Shown piece after piece: positions 1 through 13,263 of a DNA stretch of 64,000 bases; position 1 is the first letter of the stretch, and every line of letters begins with the position of its first letter. The DNA is from Sphagnum compactum (lineage: Eukaryota > Bryophyta > Sphagnopsida > Sphagnales): positions 1,839,267 to 1,903,266 of the forward strand of contig OZ234502.1 in NCBI GenBank assembly GCA_965153455.1. Reading direction: 5' to 3'. The translations under genes and the position numbers were made by a program. Under the pieces are notes generated by a model, which had not been told where the DNA came from, did no database searches, and saw nothing but the letters and a program-made list of their open reading frames with translations.

Positions 1-1500
1 AATAATTTAGTACAAGTATGTGGCATTTTCAGGAGTAAGCGAATCCCAAATATCTGTGCTGCTTTCATGAAGCAATTGAGTTATCTGTAAAAAGTCATGC
101 CCTGTTTGTTGGGCCTGAGTTGCACCCCCTCATGTGATGCTTCATCCCCTCTTGGCCGTTGTCGCCAAAGTCATGAAAAAAGTTTATTGAATAAGGGTAT
201 GAAAACCAGTATTGGGTGGGTATCTGATTTTTCAAATACCCACCAGTTCCAGGTATCTGGAAATTCTAGGCGGGTCTTGTTATTTGTTTTTTTTCCATGA
301 TTCCGAAGAATAGTTGGGTCTCAGGATTTGAAACTTTAAGATCAATGGTTATGAACTCGGGGTGAGTGTTTGTATAATTGATGGGGTGGGTATAATGCCT
401 GGGTCTTTAATTGATACCCAGTCTAATAACCTGATTAGGTTTTGATGAATACCTTTACTAAAAAATTTCAGTCTGATTTTTGAAGTGTAATTCCTTTGGG
501 TCTTTGAACAGCAAAGCACACCATCAAATGAAAGCCAATACAAAATGCATATCAAATTCTTTAAAAAATGAGTCATATATGCATTACAACAATATTTAAT
601 ATCAATTGAGGATTTAAAGTTCCATTTGGTTCATTGCAACAAGGTCAATAACTATACAAGAGATTATTATTATTTTTTGTTTGAGGTGACATAGAGCTAG
701 ATTGTTGATTCTGTCAAATTTGATTTCAACATGCATTAATTTTCTTCCATTTCAAACCTCGCAAGCAATAAGAAGCAATCAAATGAGCCTCCTCAATTCT
801 CACCTTTAATTTCAAAAAAAGAAAACCAACAATTAAACATAAATGTTAGTTAGTCCTCTCAACACTAAAAACAATCAAAATTCATAACCATGCATACATG
901 TCAACTTGTGCTCTTCAAAAGACAACTTTCAAACATTAAAATGTAACCAACCATTCACAACCATGGATGGGCCTTCTCAACTTACTCCCTTCAAGCTCTA
1001 AAAACAAATAGCAAACAAGCCACTACCATTCATAGATTGCCTTATTAAGGCTTTTGAAATGTCAAACTTCAAACATGTAATAGCAACAAGTAGATGATTG
1101 ACTCAATACTTTGGTTACACATTCTCAATTATCAACCTTCAAATTGAATTGATGAAATTTGAATAATGGACATTAAAAAGCATTAAATATATTTTAAACC
1201 CATTCATAGATGTTAATGGGGCTTCCCAAATGTGAATCTTCAAACTACAAACACATAAAAGTTGTTGACAACAAATACATTAACGGCCCATTTCAATAGT
1301 CAACCCATAAGCAATGAAAAATAACAAGCAAACACAAATGAATGTTTGAAGTGCCTTCGTCAGTTCTAAACCAGACATATGGTATGTCACAAGTCACATG
1401 ACATTCATATGTAAAAGCAAACAAAAAAAACACCTTATTAAGCTTCCCATTGAAGCTTTATCTTGTTCACATTACAAACAAATTAAAAAATTTACACAGC
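1..1500. other. AT-rich intergenic stretch
   Basis: I see no supportable gene. ORFs here are short and AT-biased. A small hairpin pairs 215-227 with 232-244, with arms carrying the word GGTGGGTATC. Related words recur near 385 and near 34,380, which suggests old copies of one short repeat. Confidence 0.5.
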
Positions 1501-1549
1501 TATATCCAAGTTGCAGCTTTGTTGTTCCACCAATAGAATCTAGTTTTGC

Positions 1550-2560
1550 CAAATCACAAGAAACTCCGGAATCGCAAATGTATGGAGATTTACCTATATC
1601 ATAAACAATTTCAAAGAAACTCACAAAAGACATTCAAGTCAAAGCCTCTACCATTTATTAAAAAAATAAAAGAAATCAATAAATGTATTTCAATTCCCAC
1701 GTCTACATGGATCAAACAATTTGAAAGAAAAATTATCATTATGCATTCAATTGTTTTGCATCTACCATGTTACAAAGGACTCCTAAACAATTCACAAAAA
1801 ACATTCAAGTTGAGGTTTTCCATTTCACCTTCTACTCAAAGCCCCTAGATTTGTTTTTCTACCTTTGCCATGGTTGAAATAACTAATGTAAAAAAATCAA
1901 CAAATGTACACAAGTTCCCCACTCTACCATGGGACAAACAATTCAAGCAAAAATCCCAACCTTTGTGCAACTTTTTTGCATTTACTATATCACAAAAAAC
2001 TAAAAAGAAATCACAAAAACCATCCAAGTTGAGGTTTTATATTTCATTTCCAACTCATTTTAGCAATTGAAAACCTTTGGATTTCACTTTTCACCTCTAC
2101 CGTGATGAAACAACTCATGCAAAAAATCAGCAAATGTATTCAAGTTCCCACCTTTGCCATGGAGAAAACAATTCAAACAAAATTCCCACTCCACATGTAA
2201 CTTTTTGCATCTACTAGATCATGCACAACTCAAAAAAAATCATTAAATGCTTTTAAATTTTGCTTCTATTGTTCCATAAACAATTCACCACAACTTTGAA
2301 CCTTTTCATTTCAGTTTCCACCTTTGCTAAATCACAAACAACTCAAGAAAAAAATCAACAAATGTATCCAAATTCTCACATTTGCCAAATCACAAGCAAC
2401 TAAAATTATTCACAAACATCATTTAAGTTATGCCCATGTTGTTCCATAAAAAATTCAAAGCAATTTTGCGCCTTTCCATGTCACTTTCCACCTTTGCCAT
2501 GCATTAAAAAACTCAACCATTAATCCACAAATGTATCCAACTTCCACTGTCTAATTTTTT
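1550..2560. repeat. Diverged tandem repeat, period about 228 bp
   Basis: The anchor word AAATGTA recurs at 1681, 1902, 2132, 2360 and 2529, giving spacings of 221, 230, 228 and 169. Each copy has shared surroundings, such as CACCTTTGCCATG and a stretch rich in CAATTCA. The copies are diverged and AT-rich, so this is an old satellite-like array. The ORFs across it are by-products of the repeat and are not called as genes. Confidence 0.6.
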
Positions 2561-2569
2561 ATCATCCCC

Positions 2570-4469
2570 CATTTTGCATGCCAGTTTTTTTATTTTTTAA
2601 ACTTGAATTAAAAATCAAATACCTAATTTTCACTAGTGTGTTTAGCTTTTTAGGCCTCAACCCACAATTGATGAAAGCTTATCCCATGCTTGCCTACCCT
2701 TGCTTGGCTTTTTGACCATGTAATTCACTTTTGAAAATCATATTAGGCAAAACATTACCTAGTAGGCACACATTTTTTTACTTTTATTCTATGACATATT
2801 GTAAAAAGTATTATATGATTTTTTTTTCTATGACATGTTGTAAGAAAAATGTCATATGGGACCTTGTCATCTATAAACTATAAGACATTAGCTGTTTTAA
2901 AAGTTTAAATCTGTTGTTGGAATCCAATTCAATGTGAACATGATCCCAACTTTTTAGTATTTGGGAGAGGAAGAAGGGGGGGAAGGTATATCCTCGAGGT
3001 GTTGTTTGAAGTTTCATTTTTGGGTGTTTAAAGATTCATTTTCCAACCATAAGAAATTAAGTTCAAAACATTTAAAAGCATGTTTTGATGTGTGTCACTT
3101 TGTTACTTTTAATATTGTTGGGTGGTGTGAATCTAGTAATGCACGACAACCAACTTTTTACAGATTGTGGCTATCAAGGTGAAATCAAATATTGACTCAA
3201 TTGAGGTTGATCCACAACCGATTCATAATAGGCATCCAATGGATGGTTTGCTAATGCACTTGGGCAATAGTACTTGATATGACAAAATATAAGTTTGTGT
3301 AGATAGTAATTACCCTAACCAAAATCCCAAAAATTGACTATGTTTGTAAGTGAGGCAATCAAGTAATAGTCATGAAAAATAAATGCAAAGAAGAAATGCA
3401 TCACAAACTAAATGAGTATGTAGATCATAAGCGGGTTTAGGACCAAAATTATGTATGTTTATTACATGTTATGAAAATGTATGTCTTTGTTTGCACAAAT
3501 ATTTTTTCACCTTTTTATTTTCTATGTACAATTAACATGCCACACCATTTTCCTACTATGGATTTCACACACATAAACTATGCTGAAAATTTTCAAAATT
3601 AAAATCTCAATTCTTTCCATAATTTTGTTCTATAAAATTTTACATTCATACAACAACTTGTTTTATTCAAGTGAAAGTGTTTTCAAAAATCATAAACACT
3701 CACTTATATACTAACCAAAATAAAATTAAATATGAAATTTTTTAAAGTTTACATATCACATGACTCTTCATGTGATTCAACATGCACATTAATTAAAGCT
3801 ATAATCAAACCATAATTAAATTATGAAATTCAACCATAAAATAAATCACAAATATAATAATCTAATTACATCAAGTTACAAGTATTCTAACAAGAAATTC
3901 CCCCAAAAAGATTGACACTTATGTGCCTAAATGTTGCAATCCTAACACAAACACAAAAGAAAAAATGCAAAGAAAATAATAGTTCAATTTGAAAAGTCAC
4001 TTGGATGGGCAAACATAGTTTTATCAAGTTTCAACTAGTCTTGTAATTGGTTATGTGTTTATTTAAATAAATAAATAAAAGAAAAACACCCAACAAGGCA
4101 ACAAGAGAAAAAAGAAAAAAGAAAAAAGACCAAAGTCCAAACCAAAGACCACACCTGGAATATATGCTTTGTAATATTCATGGTCTTCAAGTGGGCTTGG
4201 AAAAGAGGCATGGTTGGTGGAATAGTGTACACTCTAACCAATTGTGCTGTGAGTTGACATCCAAAAGCTGCCAGCCCATTAGAGGTTTAACCGATCTTGT
4301 GAAGTACCCAAATTGATGAAGCAATGTTGTGATTGATAATCATGTGGAGCAGGAACCCATTCCAGCCACCTTTGGAGAGGTGATTGGGGGGTTCAATCAA
4401 TGCCAACCCCAAACAAACTGAGAACACATACAAAAAGAGGAAAGGGGCAGCCAAATGCTTAGCAAATAT
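2570..4469. other. Intergenic, nothing recognised
   Basis: AT-rich DNA with short ORFs only. I see no domain, splice pattern or long repeat that would support a gene. Confidence 0.4.
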
Positions 4470-4471
4470 TA

Positions 4472-4912
4472 GAGTTATCCTTAAAGTCACCCTGTCTTCA
4501 CCCTGCGTTTGGGCCTCCTTTCACCCCCTATCCCCTCTTTCAGTGGTATCCGCAAAGTAAAGACTTTTAATAATAAAACTCAGTTTGAAATGCTGCAACT
4601 CAGTACGAAATGTTGATACTCAGCATTTAATGCACAAGATCGGAGACTAATCATAGTAGTTGTACAGTTTGGAGCAGTGAAAATATATGTAGCAGCAGTG
4701 GAGGCGCTCAGGAAAAAGTATATGTAGCAGCAGTTGAGGCGCTCAGGAAAAAGGAAAGACAGGATGAAACTCAGTTTACTACCAAAATTGATGGTTATCT
4801 GAGTTTCATCCCCTGTTGAATGCTAATGTACTTTTTTAATCTCACCCTGTGTATGACCAAACTCAGGGCAGGGTTCTGGTGCTGTGTTTTTCTTACTTTA
4901 AGGATAACTCTA
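4472..4912. mobile_element. MITE-like element with inverted ends and TA flanks
   Basis: The words at 4471-4488 and 4897-4914 are perfect reverse complements over 18 bases (TAGAGTTATCCTTAAAGT). If the outer TA on each side is a duplicated target, the terminal repeats are 16 bp and the element is about 440 bp. This matches the TA target-site habit of Tc1/mariner-derived MITEs. It encodes no transposase. Inside is a 35-bp tandem duplication (4684-4753). The superfamily assignment rests only on the TA flanks. Confidence 0.6.
4684..4753. repeat. 35-bp tandem duplication
   Basis: Two adjacent copies of a 35-bp unit begin at 4684 and 4719 (TATATGTAGCAGCAGT start). They differ at one base, G versus T, after GCAGT. 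The pair lies inside the inverted-repeat element and is recent by its identity. Confidence 0.8.
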
Positions 4913-4914
4913 TT

Positions 4915-6680
4915 GGTTTATTTTTTATCAGAGATTTTTTAGGAGAGAGGAGGGTCATGTACCACCCATTTCTTCCTCTTGATCTACATTGCAATAAGGG
5001 AGCTAGAATGAATCACTCCGTGCCATTCAGTGTATGTGGTGGTTGAACACGATATATGGCCACCATAGCCATTGAATACTTGCCAGAAAAGAATCCACCT
5101 ACCGACTCATTGGAAAATCACTCATAGTGATGTCTCCAAGTTGTGCGCTGCTGAAGTTCAACAGAGTGACCATCTGGGGCACTTCATCTATCTAGGTAGG
5201 TGCAGTAGAAACTCATGAGAGGACTTTGGAGAAGGCTGAGACTCCAGTGAGATAAATTATGCTGGAGTCAGGATAATCGCAACCCCAACCATGCATTCAT
5301 TTGTCGGGTTCCAACTCCGTGGTAAGAAAAATATTCTCCAAGGTAATGCTGTTATGCATATGATGCAATTTTTTCATTGATAATCGGCACCCACTGACTG
5401 CAAGTTGTGAGTACATACTACAGACTACTACTGAGTCAAATCGAGTCTGGTTGTGAAGAGTTGATTAGTTAGACTATGAACGACATACTCAAATGCTCAT
5501 TGTTTGTGGGAACTGCAACAAAAATCACCCAAATGAGAGGAGGACATTGGAAGCCTGACAGTTCACTGGAGTCCTCATTGCTATTTGATTTCCAGAACTT
5601 GCCATACGTGTTGTTAAACATTTTGTGAAGCTTTCTACCAGTGTGATATGCACATGCCGCAATGCATTTCTTACAAGTGCTTGATATGAATATTCGAATG
5701 AACAACATCAAAAGCTATCAAGTATTGCGTATCAATACATCAGGCTATATAGGGTGCCATGATTTTATTTTAATTATTAATTTTTTCCAACTTTGTGAGA
5801 TAGGTGGACTGGCACTTTTTATTGGTTGTACAATGCTAGCAACCATTAAAAAATTCAAATAATTTTGGGCTCTGTGCTGGTAGTTAGAATTAAGTATGTT
5901 TTTTTTGGGAAGAAGAGGGAACCAAGAGTCTTGAAATGCGAAGAACTGGAACCAAACCCAAGCATCTATAAAAACACAAAATTTTAATTCTACGACCAAA
6001 ACCAAAACTTCTTTCAAATTTTTTTTAGAAGAACGTGCATCCTGGATTGAAGGTTCTCTTGAAATGTAAGAATTGGAAAACAAACACTGGTCGTAACAGG
6101 CATGCCGTGGATGGTGCACCAGTGGATGCTGGTTCACTTATTACTGAATTGGATCATCATGCAAGAACGTGTTAAACTTTCTGGTGGTGCAATGTGGGAC
6201 TATAGTGCCACTTTTCAGGTGTTTGGTTGGTGGTTTTCTTTTGGTATTTTGGCAATACCCAAATTCGAACCTTACATGAATGGGAAAAAGTTGGGATTGT
6301 GTATGCACTCTCCAAATTTTGCAGGACTTTTTCTTGATTTCCTTACCAACAACAAATGGTGACTGACAAGCCAGAAAAAAACTTTACACATATATATATA
6401 CACGGCTTGGAAGTAAAGGATATAACAGTGTTTAATATGTGGCAACCACAAGAAAAAGCTTTCCATCACCTCCCAACTCACAAGCAATCATCAATCCAGT
6501 ACCATTCTCCTTCTTTTGATCCTTTGCACTCCTCTTTACAAGGTTGTTATAAGTTATGACCCACCCAAACCCACCAAGCCAGGTTTTCCCAGCTCCAACT
6601 GCCTGCAGCTGCCCGCCCCCAATCTCTTGATGTAGCCACTCTCACAAATATCCACAAGAGGAATTAGCCAAAAATGACTG
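4915..6680. other. Intergenic, nothing recognised
   Basis: Short ORFs occur on both strands, none with a recognisable domain or convincing splice structure. I see no RNA gene. Confidence 0.4.
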
Positions 6681-6689
6681 TAGGTCAGA

Positions 6690-7540
6690 GAGGATTGTAG
6701 AAAATTTTAAGAATCTTGCTATAATTTGGCAATCTACTGGAACCTATTGTATAAATATGGCAATTTCATAACTCTTTTCCTTGAAATGTGGCAAATTCGG
6801 AACATTCTTTTCGAAAAAATCCTTTGTATGAGTCACACTGGATTTTTGTTTAAACGGTTGGCAAGTGACAAAAATTTGCCCCCAAAATAACAGCTGACCC
6901 AAACCCATTGGTCTTTGTCTCATGGTAGATCCACTCATATCAATTGCTTGGAGGTTGCTATCTTGTTGTTGTATATTGAGTAGATTTTCGACCTATTCCC
7001 CCAACCAAATAAGAAGCACACAACACACCCTATCTGTTGTTGTGGGTTCTAAAGTACAACAAATATTTCTTTTTGTCTTGGTTGGAATTGTCTACAACAA
7101 ATTCTACATCTGATCCTTCTGAACAACTTTCATCAGATATATTTTTTGTTACTTGTTTCAAGGATTCTTGGTCTATATTCTAGATGGTCCATTGGGCCCC
7201 TTTTCCCCCCAAGAATCCTACTTTGTACAATCTGAAAATGTGCTACACAAGCTTTTCTTGGGAGCTCATTTTCAGAAGAACCAACCTAGTCCCATAGGTT
7301 CAAGATTTGATTGCATGGTTGCCCTTGCAAAAGAAGTTTAATTTTCAACCATTTGAGTATGGGCCATCCCAATTCATTTTTGTTTTCAACCTGAGAAATA
7401 TTATGATTAAAAACCTATGCAAAGGATTTTTCATGAAAGAAATGGCCCAAGTTCACCATGTTTCCAGAAAAAGAAACCCAAATCACTGTATTTCTATATT
7501 AGGTTCTAGTAGGTACTTGAGAAAACTCCCTAGACAACAT
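6690..7540. mobile_element. Degenerate fold-back repeat copy (family copy E)
   Basis: The left half (6695-6870) reads like the family seen at 54,307-54,719 and 38,843-39,230, with the order TTGGCAATCTACTGGAACC, then ATCCTTTGTATGAGTCA. The right half (about 7390-7520) carries the same words inverted: CAACCTGAGAAATATTATG, GCAAAGGATTTTTCATG and TTCTAGTAGGTACTT. The arrangement is a decayed long inverted repeat of about 850 bp with no coding capacity. Confidence 0.5.
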
Positions 7541-7544
7541 TTTT

Positions 7545-10500
7545 GGTTTTTAGTAGTTTCTGTGAAAAAAAATTCACCAAATTTCTGATATCATGAAATT
7601 GGTTGAAAAACCCTGACATAGAAAATGGAAAAGATGATTGAAGAAAGTAAAGCATGAACTAAAAAGCTAGATATTGAACATAAATATAAAGGACATAATT
7701 GGGAAATTAAGAACTAAGAAGAGGTAGGTTGGTTATGAGATAGGGAAGTAGGAAGGTATCATGGAAATTAGAAGTTTGGAGTTTGAAGGTGCAAGTATAA
7801 TATTTGAGCAAGGAAGGCAAGAAAACAAAGGGAGATGTTTAGGTGAAGAGGGTTGCTACTATTGTTGTCCGGTTTTTCCCTTTTGAAAGAACCTCTAGTT
7901 CCAGTTTTGACATTAAAAAAGGTTTTTGGGAGATTCTTTGAATGTGAGTTTGAACCTGGCTCTTGAAAATTTTAAACATGCAGTTTTGGTTTTGACAAAA
8001 AAAATTTAATTCAAGAATGTTCAGACCCAATTCAAAAACAATGTTTGGTTCCTTGTGCACATTAACATTCACCAAGGACGAATTTGTTTTAGGTGTGGAG
8101 TTTTGCACTAAACTACAACTAAAAATTGTGAAAGTATTGATTCTTATGACAAATTAAAATTAATCACCAACATTTAAAGTTTAGGTGACTTTTCAAACAT
8201 CAGATTCAATGTGCTTATGTTAAGAACATGAACTTGTATTAAGAGTTTGTTTTCAAAGTTTTGGTTTCAATTCTACTTTTAGCAAAACTTGGCTAGTTCC
8301 ATTGTTTTGATCCTTGTGCCAATTTCACCAACAGGGTGTTTAGTTAGGTCATCTCAATTGGAATCACCGGGTTTGACACTTCGAGTTGAAGCTAACATTG
8401 CTTGCTAACAATTTTGTGTGGGTAAATTATTTATGGTATATCCTCAAATAAAAAGATTTCATATTAATTTTTTCCAATTAAGATAATTTTTTGATATGTA
8501 AAAATTGTGATAAATGGTAGATGGGTAGGGTTTAGGTACCCCTTATCATATACACTCATTTGGGTAAAAAATGGGTACGTATTTTTTAAACATTTAATAC
8601 TAAATCAAATATTTTAGACAATTTTCAAAAGGCCAAACTCAATGGGATCATGCACAAATCTCATGTCAAAATACAAAAATCAAAGTGTTTAATTTCATCT
8701 TCATGTACAAATATCCATAAACACACATAAGAACTTTTGATTTGCTCAATGAAACATGGAGTCCAACTATCTAATGTTAAACATAAATATACATGAAATG
8801 TTACAACAAAATAAATTCATGAAGCCTTTATGGATTAGACATCCACTTTGTGTTCAAGATTGATCATTGTGCCCAATCGTTTCTTGACACACTAGAAGAA
8901 AATTTCAAATATATTGCTAAATTTTTTATTAGTATTTCAATTATATAATACAAAAATGATTAATAGCTTTCAAATCCTTATAGACAAGTTGTTTAAAACA
9001 ATAATAATCTAAATATGATGTGACACATTTCATCCATCAGTTATAAAGGACATATGTGAAGTCATTAATGATAATTTAGTAGTTTAATTATTTTTTGTTA
9101 CTACGAATTGGACCCAAAAACTTGGGGAACATTAAACTTTTAATATACAATATTTATTATAGCAGGGTGCAAATGGGATAACACGAGCCACACCCATTTA
9201 CTTTTTGATTGCTTTTATGACTACTTTTTGAAAAACATTCTTAAAATATTCTTGAAATAATAATAATAATAATATATAATATATTTTTTCATAATAATAT
9301 ATATTTTTCTACACATGTAGAATAAATTTATTTATTTTTATACAAATCATATATAATTTTTTACTTCAATTTATGATAAAATTTTAATTAATAAATAAAT
9401 TATATATTTGCCACATCTTACACTTCTATTTTATTTTAAAATTACAATGCAAGACATATTTTAATATATCATACCTTTACCATTAAATTTTATTTCAATG
9501 TATAATATCTAATTTATTCACATAAAATATTTGAAAATGGATCATATATCAAGTTTTTTTTATGTAATAAAAGTTCTTATATTACCTATATGTATAATAT
9601 TAATTGAAAAGCAGTTCTTTACTTGTCGTAGTTCCTTATGTCCATTTATATTCATATTAAAATATTAATAATTATTTTCAAATCATTGTAAAATAAATTT
9701 ATGACCATGTTGTCAATGTAATGACACATCATTTTGTTCATGGCATTGTGTTATCAATCATGGGTGCCATATGAATGAAAACTTGCAATGAAAAAATGAT
9801 GTCATATTTCATGTTACCACATCATCATCTACTAGTCAAAGGCACCATGCATATATGATTATAGTTTTTTTCACATAAAATTTGAAGTAGTATCCTATGA
9901 TTCCAATAATTATATAATCATTTAAGATATCTAATCATTGATTTCTCGATTGCAAAGGACATAATTCCTTCTAATGACATCACATTTTGACAAATTCTTA
10001 AAATTGGCACCATTACATCCCAACAACATATTGGCATGGTTTGGAACACCCACAAACTTTTAGGTTGCATGACCTATTTACCCTAATCCTACTTACCCAA
10101 ATGTTTCCACATATCCCCTCTTGGGTGGGAATATGTTTTGGATATATCTAGGAATATATTCTTGAGGATGTGCACAATGCAAACATTTTTTTTAAAAAAA
10201 TAAGATAGGATAAATAATATATTTTATCCATATTTGACAAATATATCTAGGTAAACAATATGCCCTCACAATATTGGTTCTACCAACGTTGGGGAGGCAT
10301 CTACTTTTAGGCACACTCAATGAACAAGGCAATAGAAGAACATATGTTAAACCCAAGGGGCTTGTGCTTGGTCTTGATAGAGTTTTTAAAAATTTAGGCC
10401 TTACAAACATGGACATAGATTTGTACATAAGGTCATGCATAATAGCTGTGGAAAAGGGAGATGCCACTAGACATGAACCCAAGCACGTGCATTGAGCAAC

Positions 10501-12300
10501 ATACTCATAATTTATTTTATTTTCCATAAAAAATGATAAACATCCATGAGGTCTTACCCTAGTGAATCACTTGGAAACATAATGAAAATAAGAAAATCTT
10601 CTCATGCTAGCCAAAACATGGTCCCCCTTCATAACTAATGGCTCCTCATGACAACCAAAAGTTGTCTTAATGGTTCATTGTGCAATGTTTCTACCCCTTT
10701 TATGGCAAATTCAAATAAATTCATGAGAATTGATGGAACCTTGTAACATGGGGGGTAATTCAAGGCGAGTTTTATGGAAAAATGTTTTAAAAATACAACC
10801 TAGATAACACAAGTAGGTTTCTAATTGGAACTCAAACGTAAAATTTCTAAACCTTAAACCTTAATATCATGTACAAGTATAGGAGGCAAGATACCTACCC
10901 CACCAATGCATTTCACCAACTTCATGAAACAAAAGCTTGTTCGAGTAAAGGCAAGGCCTTCCTCTATACTTGGCTCTTTTAATTGTTGAGCCAAAATATG
11001 TAATTCCTTTCATCAGCATTGACCTTAACAATATTCAAGAAAACATGTATTTCTTGTCAACATGCCTACTACTATAGTTAGATCTTAATGGACCCATATG
11101 CCAATTTTCAATTGGGTGAAAAATTTTCATGTTGGTTATTAAAAAATAGTTGGAAATGTTTGACCTTTTAGATTAAGAAAATATTGTTTAGAAAACAATT
11201 TAATAAGCCCATGTGTTTGAAAGTTGATCATGAAGTTGATTTTTGTTCACACTGTGAAATTTTTGTATAGGAGAAGGGCCTGAGTGCAGGCCCTCCTACC
11301 GAGCAGAGCTGGGATTTTGTAGCATATACCCTTTTGATGGGAAAATTTTGACAAATTTCAAGAATTTTGAAAAACATTCAAGAGGCTAAGTGCAACAAAC
11401 TTATGAAAATTTTGAAGTTGAAGGGAATAGTCATATGTATTTTGTATTTTGTGGTGAAATATTAACATACAAATATATATGTGATCATCTCACCATGTCT
11501 TATGTAGAATGGAAAGTACATGCTATGGGATATTCTCACATAGCTAAAAAAAATGTGAATTTAAAAAAAAAATGTTACCCAATTGTTTGAATTTGGATGT
11601 TGGGTGGCATGTTTTAGGTTTTGAATTTCACCCCCTCTGTTTAGCATATATAACATATATATGTGTCATCAAATCAAAACCTTAAAGGGCAAAACTTTGT
11701 TTAGTGATCAAACCTTAAAGGTTTGTTAAACCCTAACTTTTGAACGTTTTCCTACACAACACTACTTCAAAACTCAAAATCCCCTCATCCCATTCCCTCT
11801 TTTCTTCCCACCTGTTGTCATTTTTTAGGGATAGAACTCCTTATTGGATTTTTTCTTCCCACTCAAATTTTCTCTCATCAAAGCTATTGTGACTTTTTCT
11901 TGTGAAGCCTTTGCGACACTTACTGATGAACCATTTTTTAACGTTCTTGGAGCATGTTCAATGTATGTTTTCTTAAAGGTATAACCGGAGGTTGCATCTT
12001 CCTAGTTCTTTTGAAAATTTGAATTAACTCCAAGTTGTTTGCGTGTGTAAGTGTTAGCATTCATCCAAGTGTCTTATTCTTGATCAATCTTGGTGCTCCT
12101 CTTAGAGTTCAAAAGTTCTTCTACTAGTGTTCTTTAACTTGTGTTCTTTAGCAATATAAGCTATTACTTTTATGCATCCTTTCATAGTTTGAACCTCTAT
12201 TTAAAAGCATTTGTTTTAGTGTTCTTGAACATCTTAAACATTTGTTCCTTCGTTGTTATTCTTCATGGTCTTCAAAGAAACCCAACTTTCCTTGGTTCAG
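7545..12300. other. Gene-poor AT-rich region
   Basis: Nearly pure AT stretches occur around 9240-9660. The ORF pair at 10,192-10,527 on opposite strands has no domain I recognise. I see no exon chain or RNA gene. Confidence 0.4.
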
Positions 12301-12322
12301 ACCTTTAATTATTCTTTACCTA

Positions 12323-12500
12323 GTGACCCTCCTAATGTTCTCATCATTCCATTGTTGTTGTTCTTCAGCTGGTGACCCTCTTGATGTTCTTTTTGTTCCA
12401 TTGTTGTTGCTCTTCACTTGGTGACCCTCTTGATGTTCTTGTTGTTCCATTGTTGTTGCTTTTCAGTCGGTGACCTTCCTTATGTTCTTGTTGCTCTTCT
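12323..12500. repeat. 49-bp tandem repeat, about 3.6 units
   Basis: The word GTGACC starts at 12,323, 12,372, 12,421 and 12,470, an exact 49-bp period. Each unit continues GATGTTCT then CCATTGTTGTTG. The pyrimidine-rich strand makes a long open frame, which I read as repeat-derived rather than a gene. Confidence 0.85.
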
Positions 12501-12680
12501 CTCATCTTCAATGGTTGTTGTTCCTCCTTTTAATCTTTTTGTTCATCTTCAACAACTATTACTCTTCCTCCTAATCCTTTTGTTCATCCTCAATAGTTAC
12601 TATTGTTCCTTTTGATCCTTTAATTCATCCTTAACAATTGTTATTGTTCTTCTTGATCCTCTTGTTCATCCTCAACCCAA
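12500..12680. repeat. 41-bp tandem repeat, about 4.4 units
   Basis: TTCATCC-type words start at 12,500, 12,541, 12,582, 12,623 and 12,664, an exact 41-bp period. The array directly follows the 49-bp array, and both are rich in TTGTT and TCCT. They may share an ancestral simple sequence. Confidence 0.8.
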
Positions 12681-12689
12681 CCCTTCACT

Positions 12690-13260
12690 ATTTTTTGTCC
12701 TTTTTTGTTCTATTTCATTAAACATCAGATCCCCCGCACTCTTTTAACTTTAATTGTGTGTTTGAAGTTGTTGTGGGAATGCTACGACTTCCTTTCTTAT
12801 TTCCATTTGACTCCTAGATCGTTGTTGGGCTTGTTTTTGCACCTTTGTTGTCAAACCAAGGTTCATACCCATGTATCTAAGAAGGTGAGCTCACATACCT
12901 TCCTTGAAATTGTAATCAAATGTCTTCTACTTTCTATGGATGACCAAACAACAATAAAATTAGTTTGTTTTTGTTTTGTAAGTTCCCTTTTAGTTAGTAT
13001 TTTAACTATAATCAATGTTGTAAGTGTTTTTTTCAAGCCTTTCCTTCCTTCTATTTTTTCGGATTTATTTTGTTGCCTCCCTATCCATTGCCTTTTATCA
13101 CATAATGCTCAAATATTCTTTTGAAATCACAACATATATTTGAAAATAAGCCATTCATGGTTCTCTTGGTCCTTCTTGCAGGTAGATGTGGCAATGACAC
13201 CAAATTGTGATAGCAATGTGCTAATGCCTCTTGAATTGAACATTATAGATTTTTGAATTG
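12690..13260. other. Intergenic, nothing recognised
   Basis: A 139-codon open frame (12,705-13,124, plus) lies here. It has hydrophobic stretches but no recognisable domain, and it continues the pyrimidine-rich bias of the repeats beside it. I do not call it a gene. Confidence 0.35.
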
Positions 13261-13263
13261 TAC

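Noticed and set aside
5311-5330. T-arm-like word GGGTTCCAACTCC
   Set aside because: No D-arm, anticodon stem or acceptor stem could be paired around it, so no tRNA is called.
10192-10527. 111-codon minus-strand ORF overlapped by a 73-codon plus-strand ORF
   Set aside because: Neither has a recognisable domain or conserved motif, and both begin in AT-rich sequence without promoter or splice signals.
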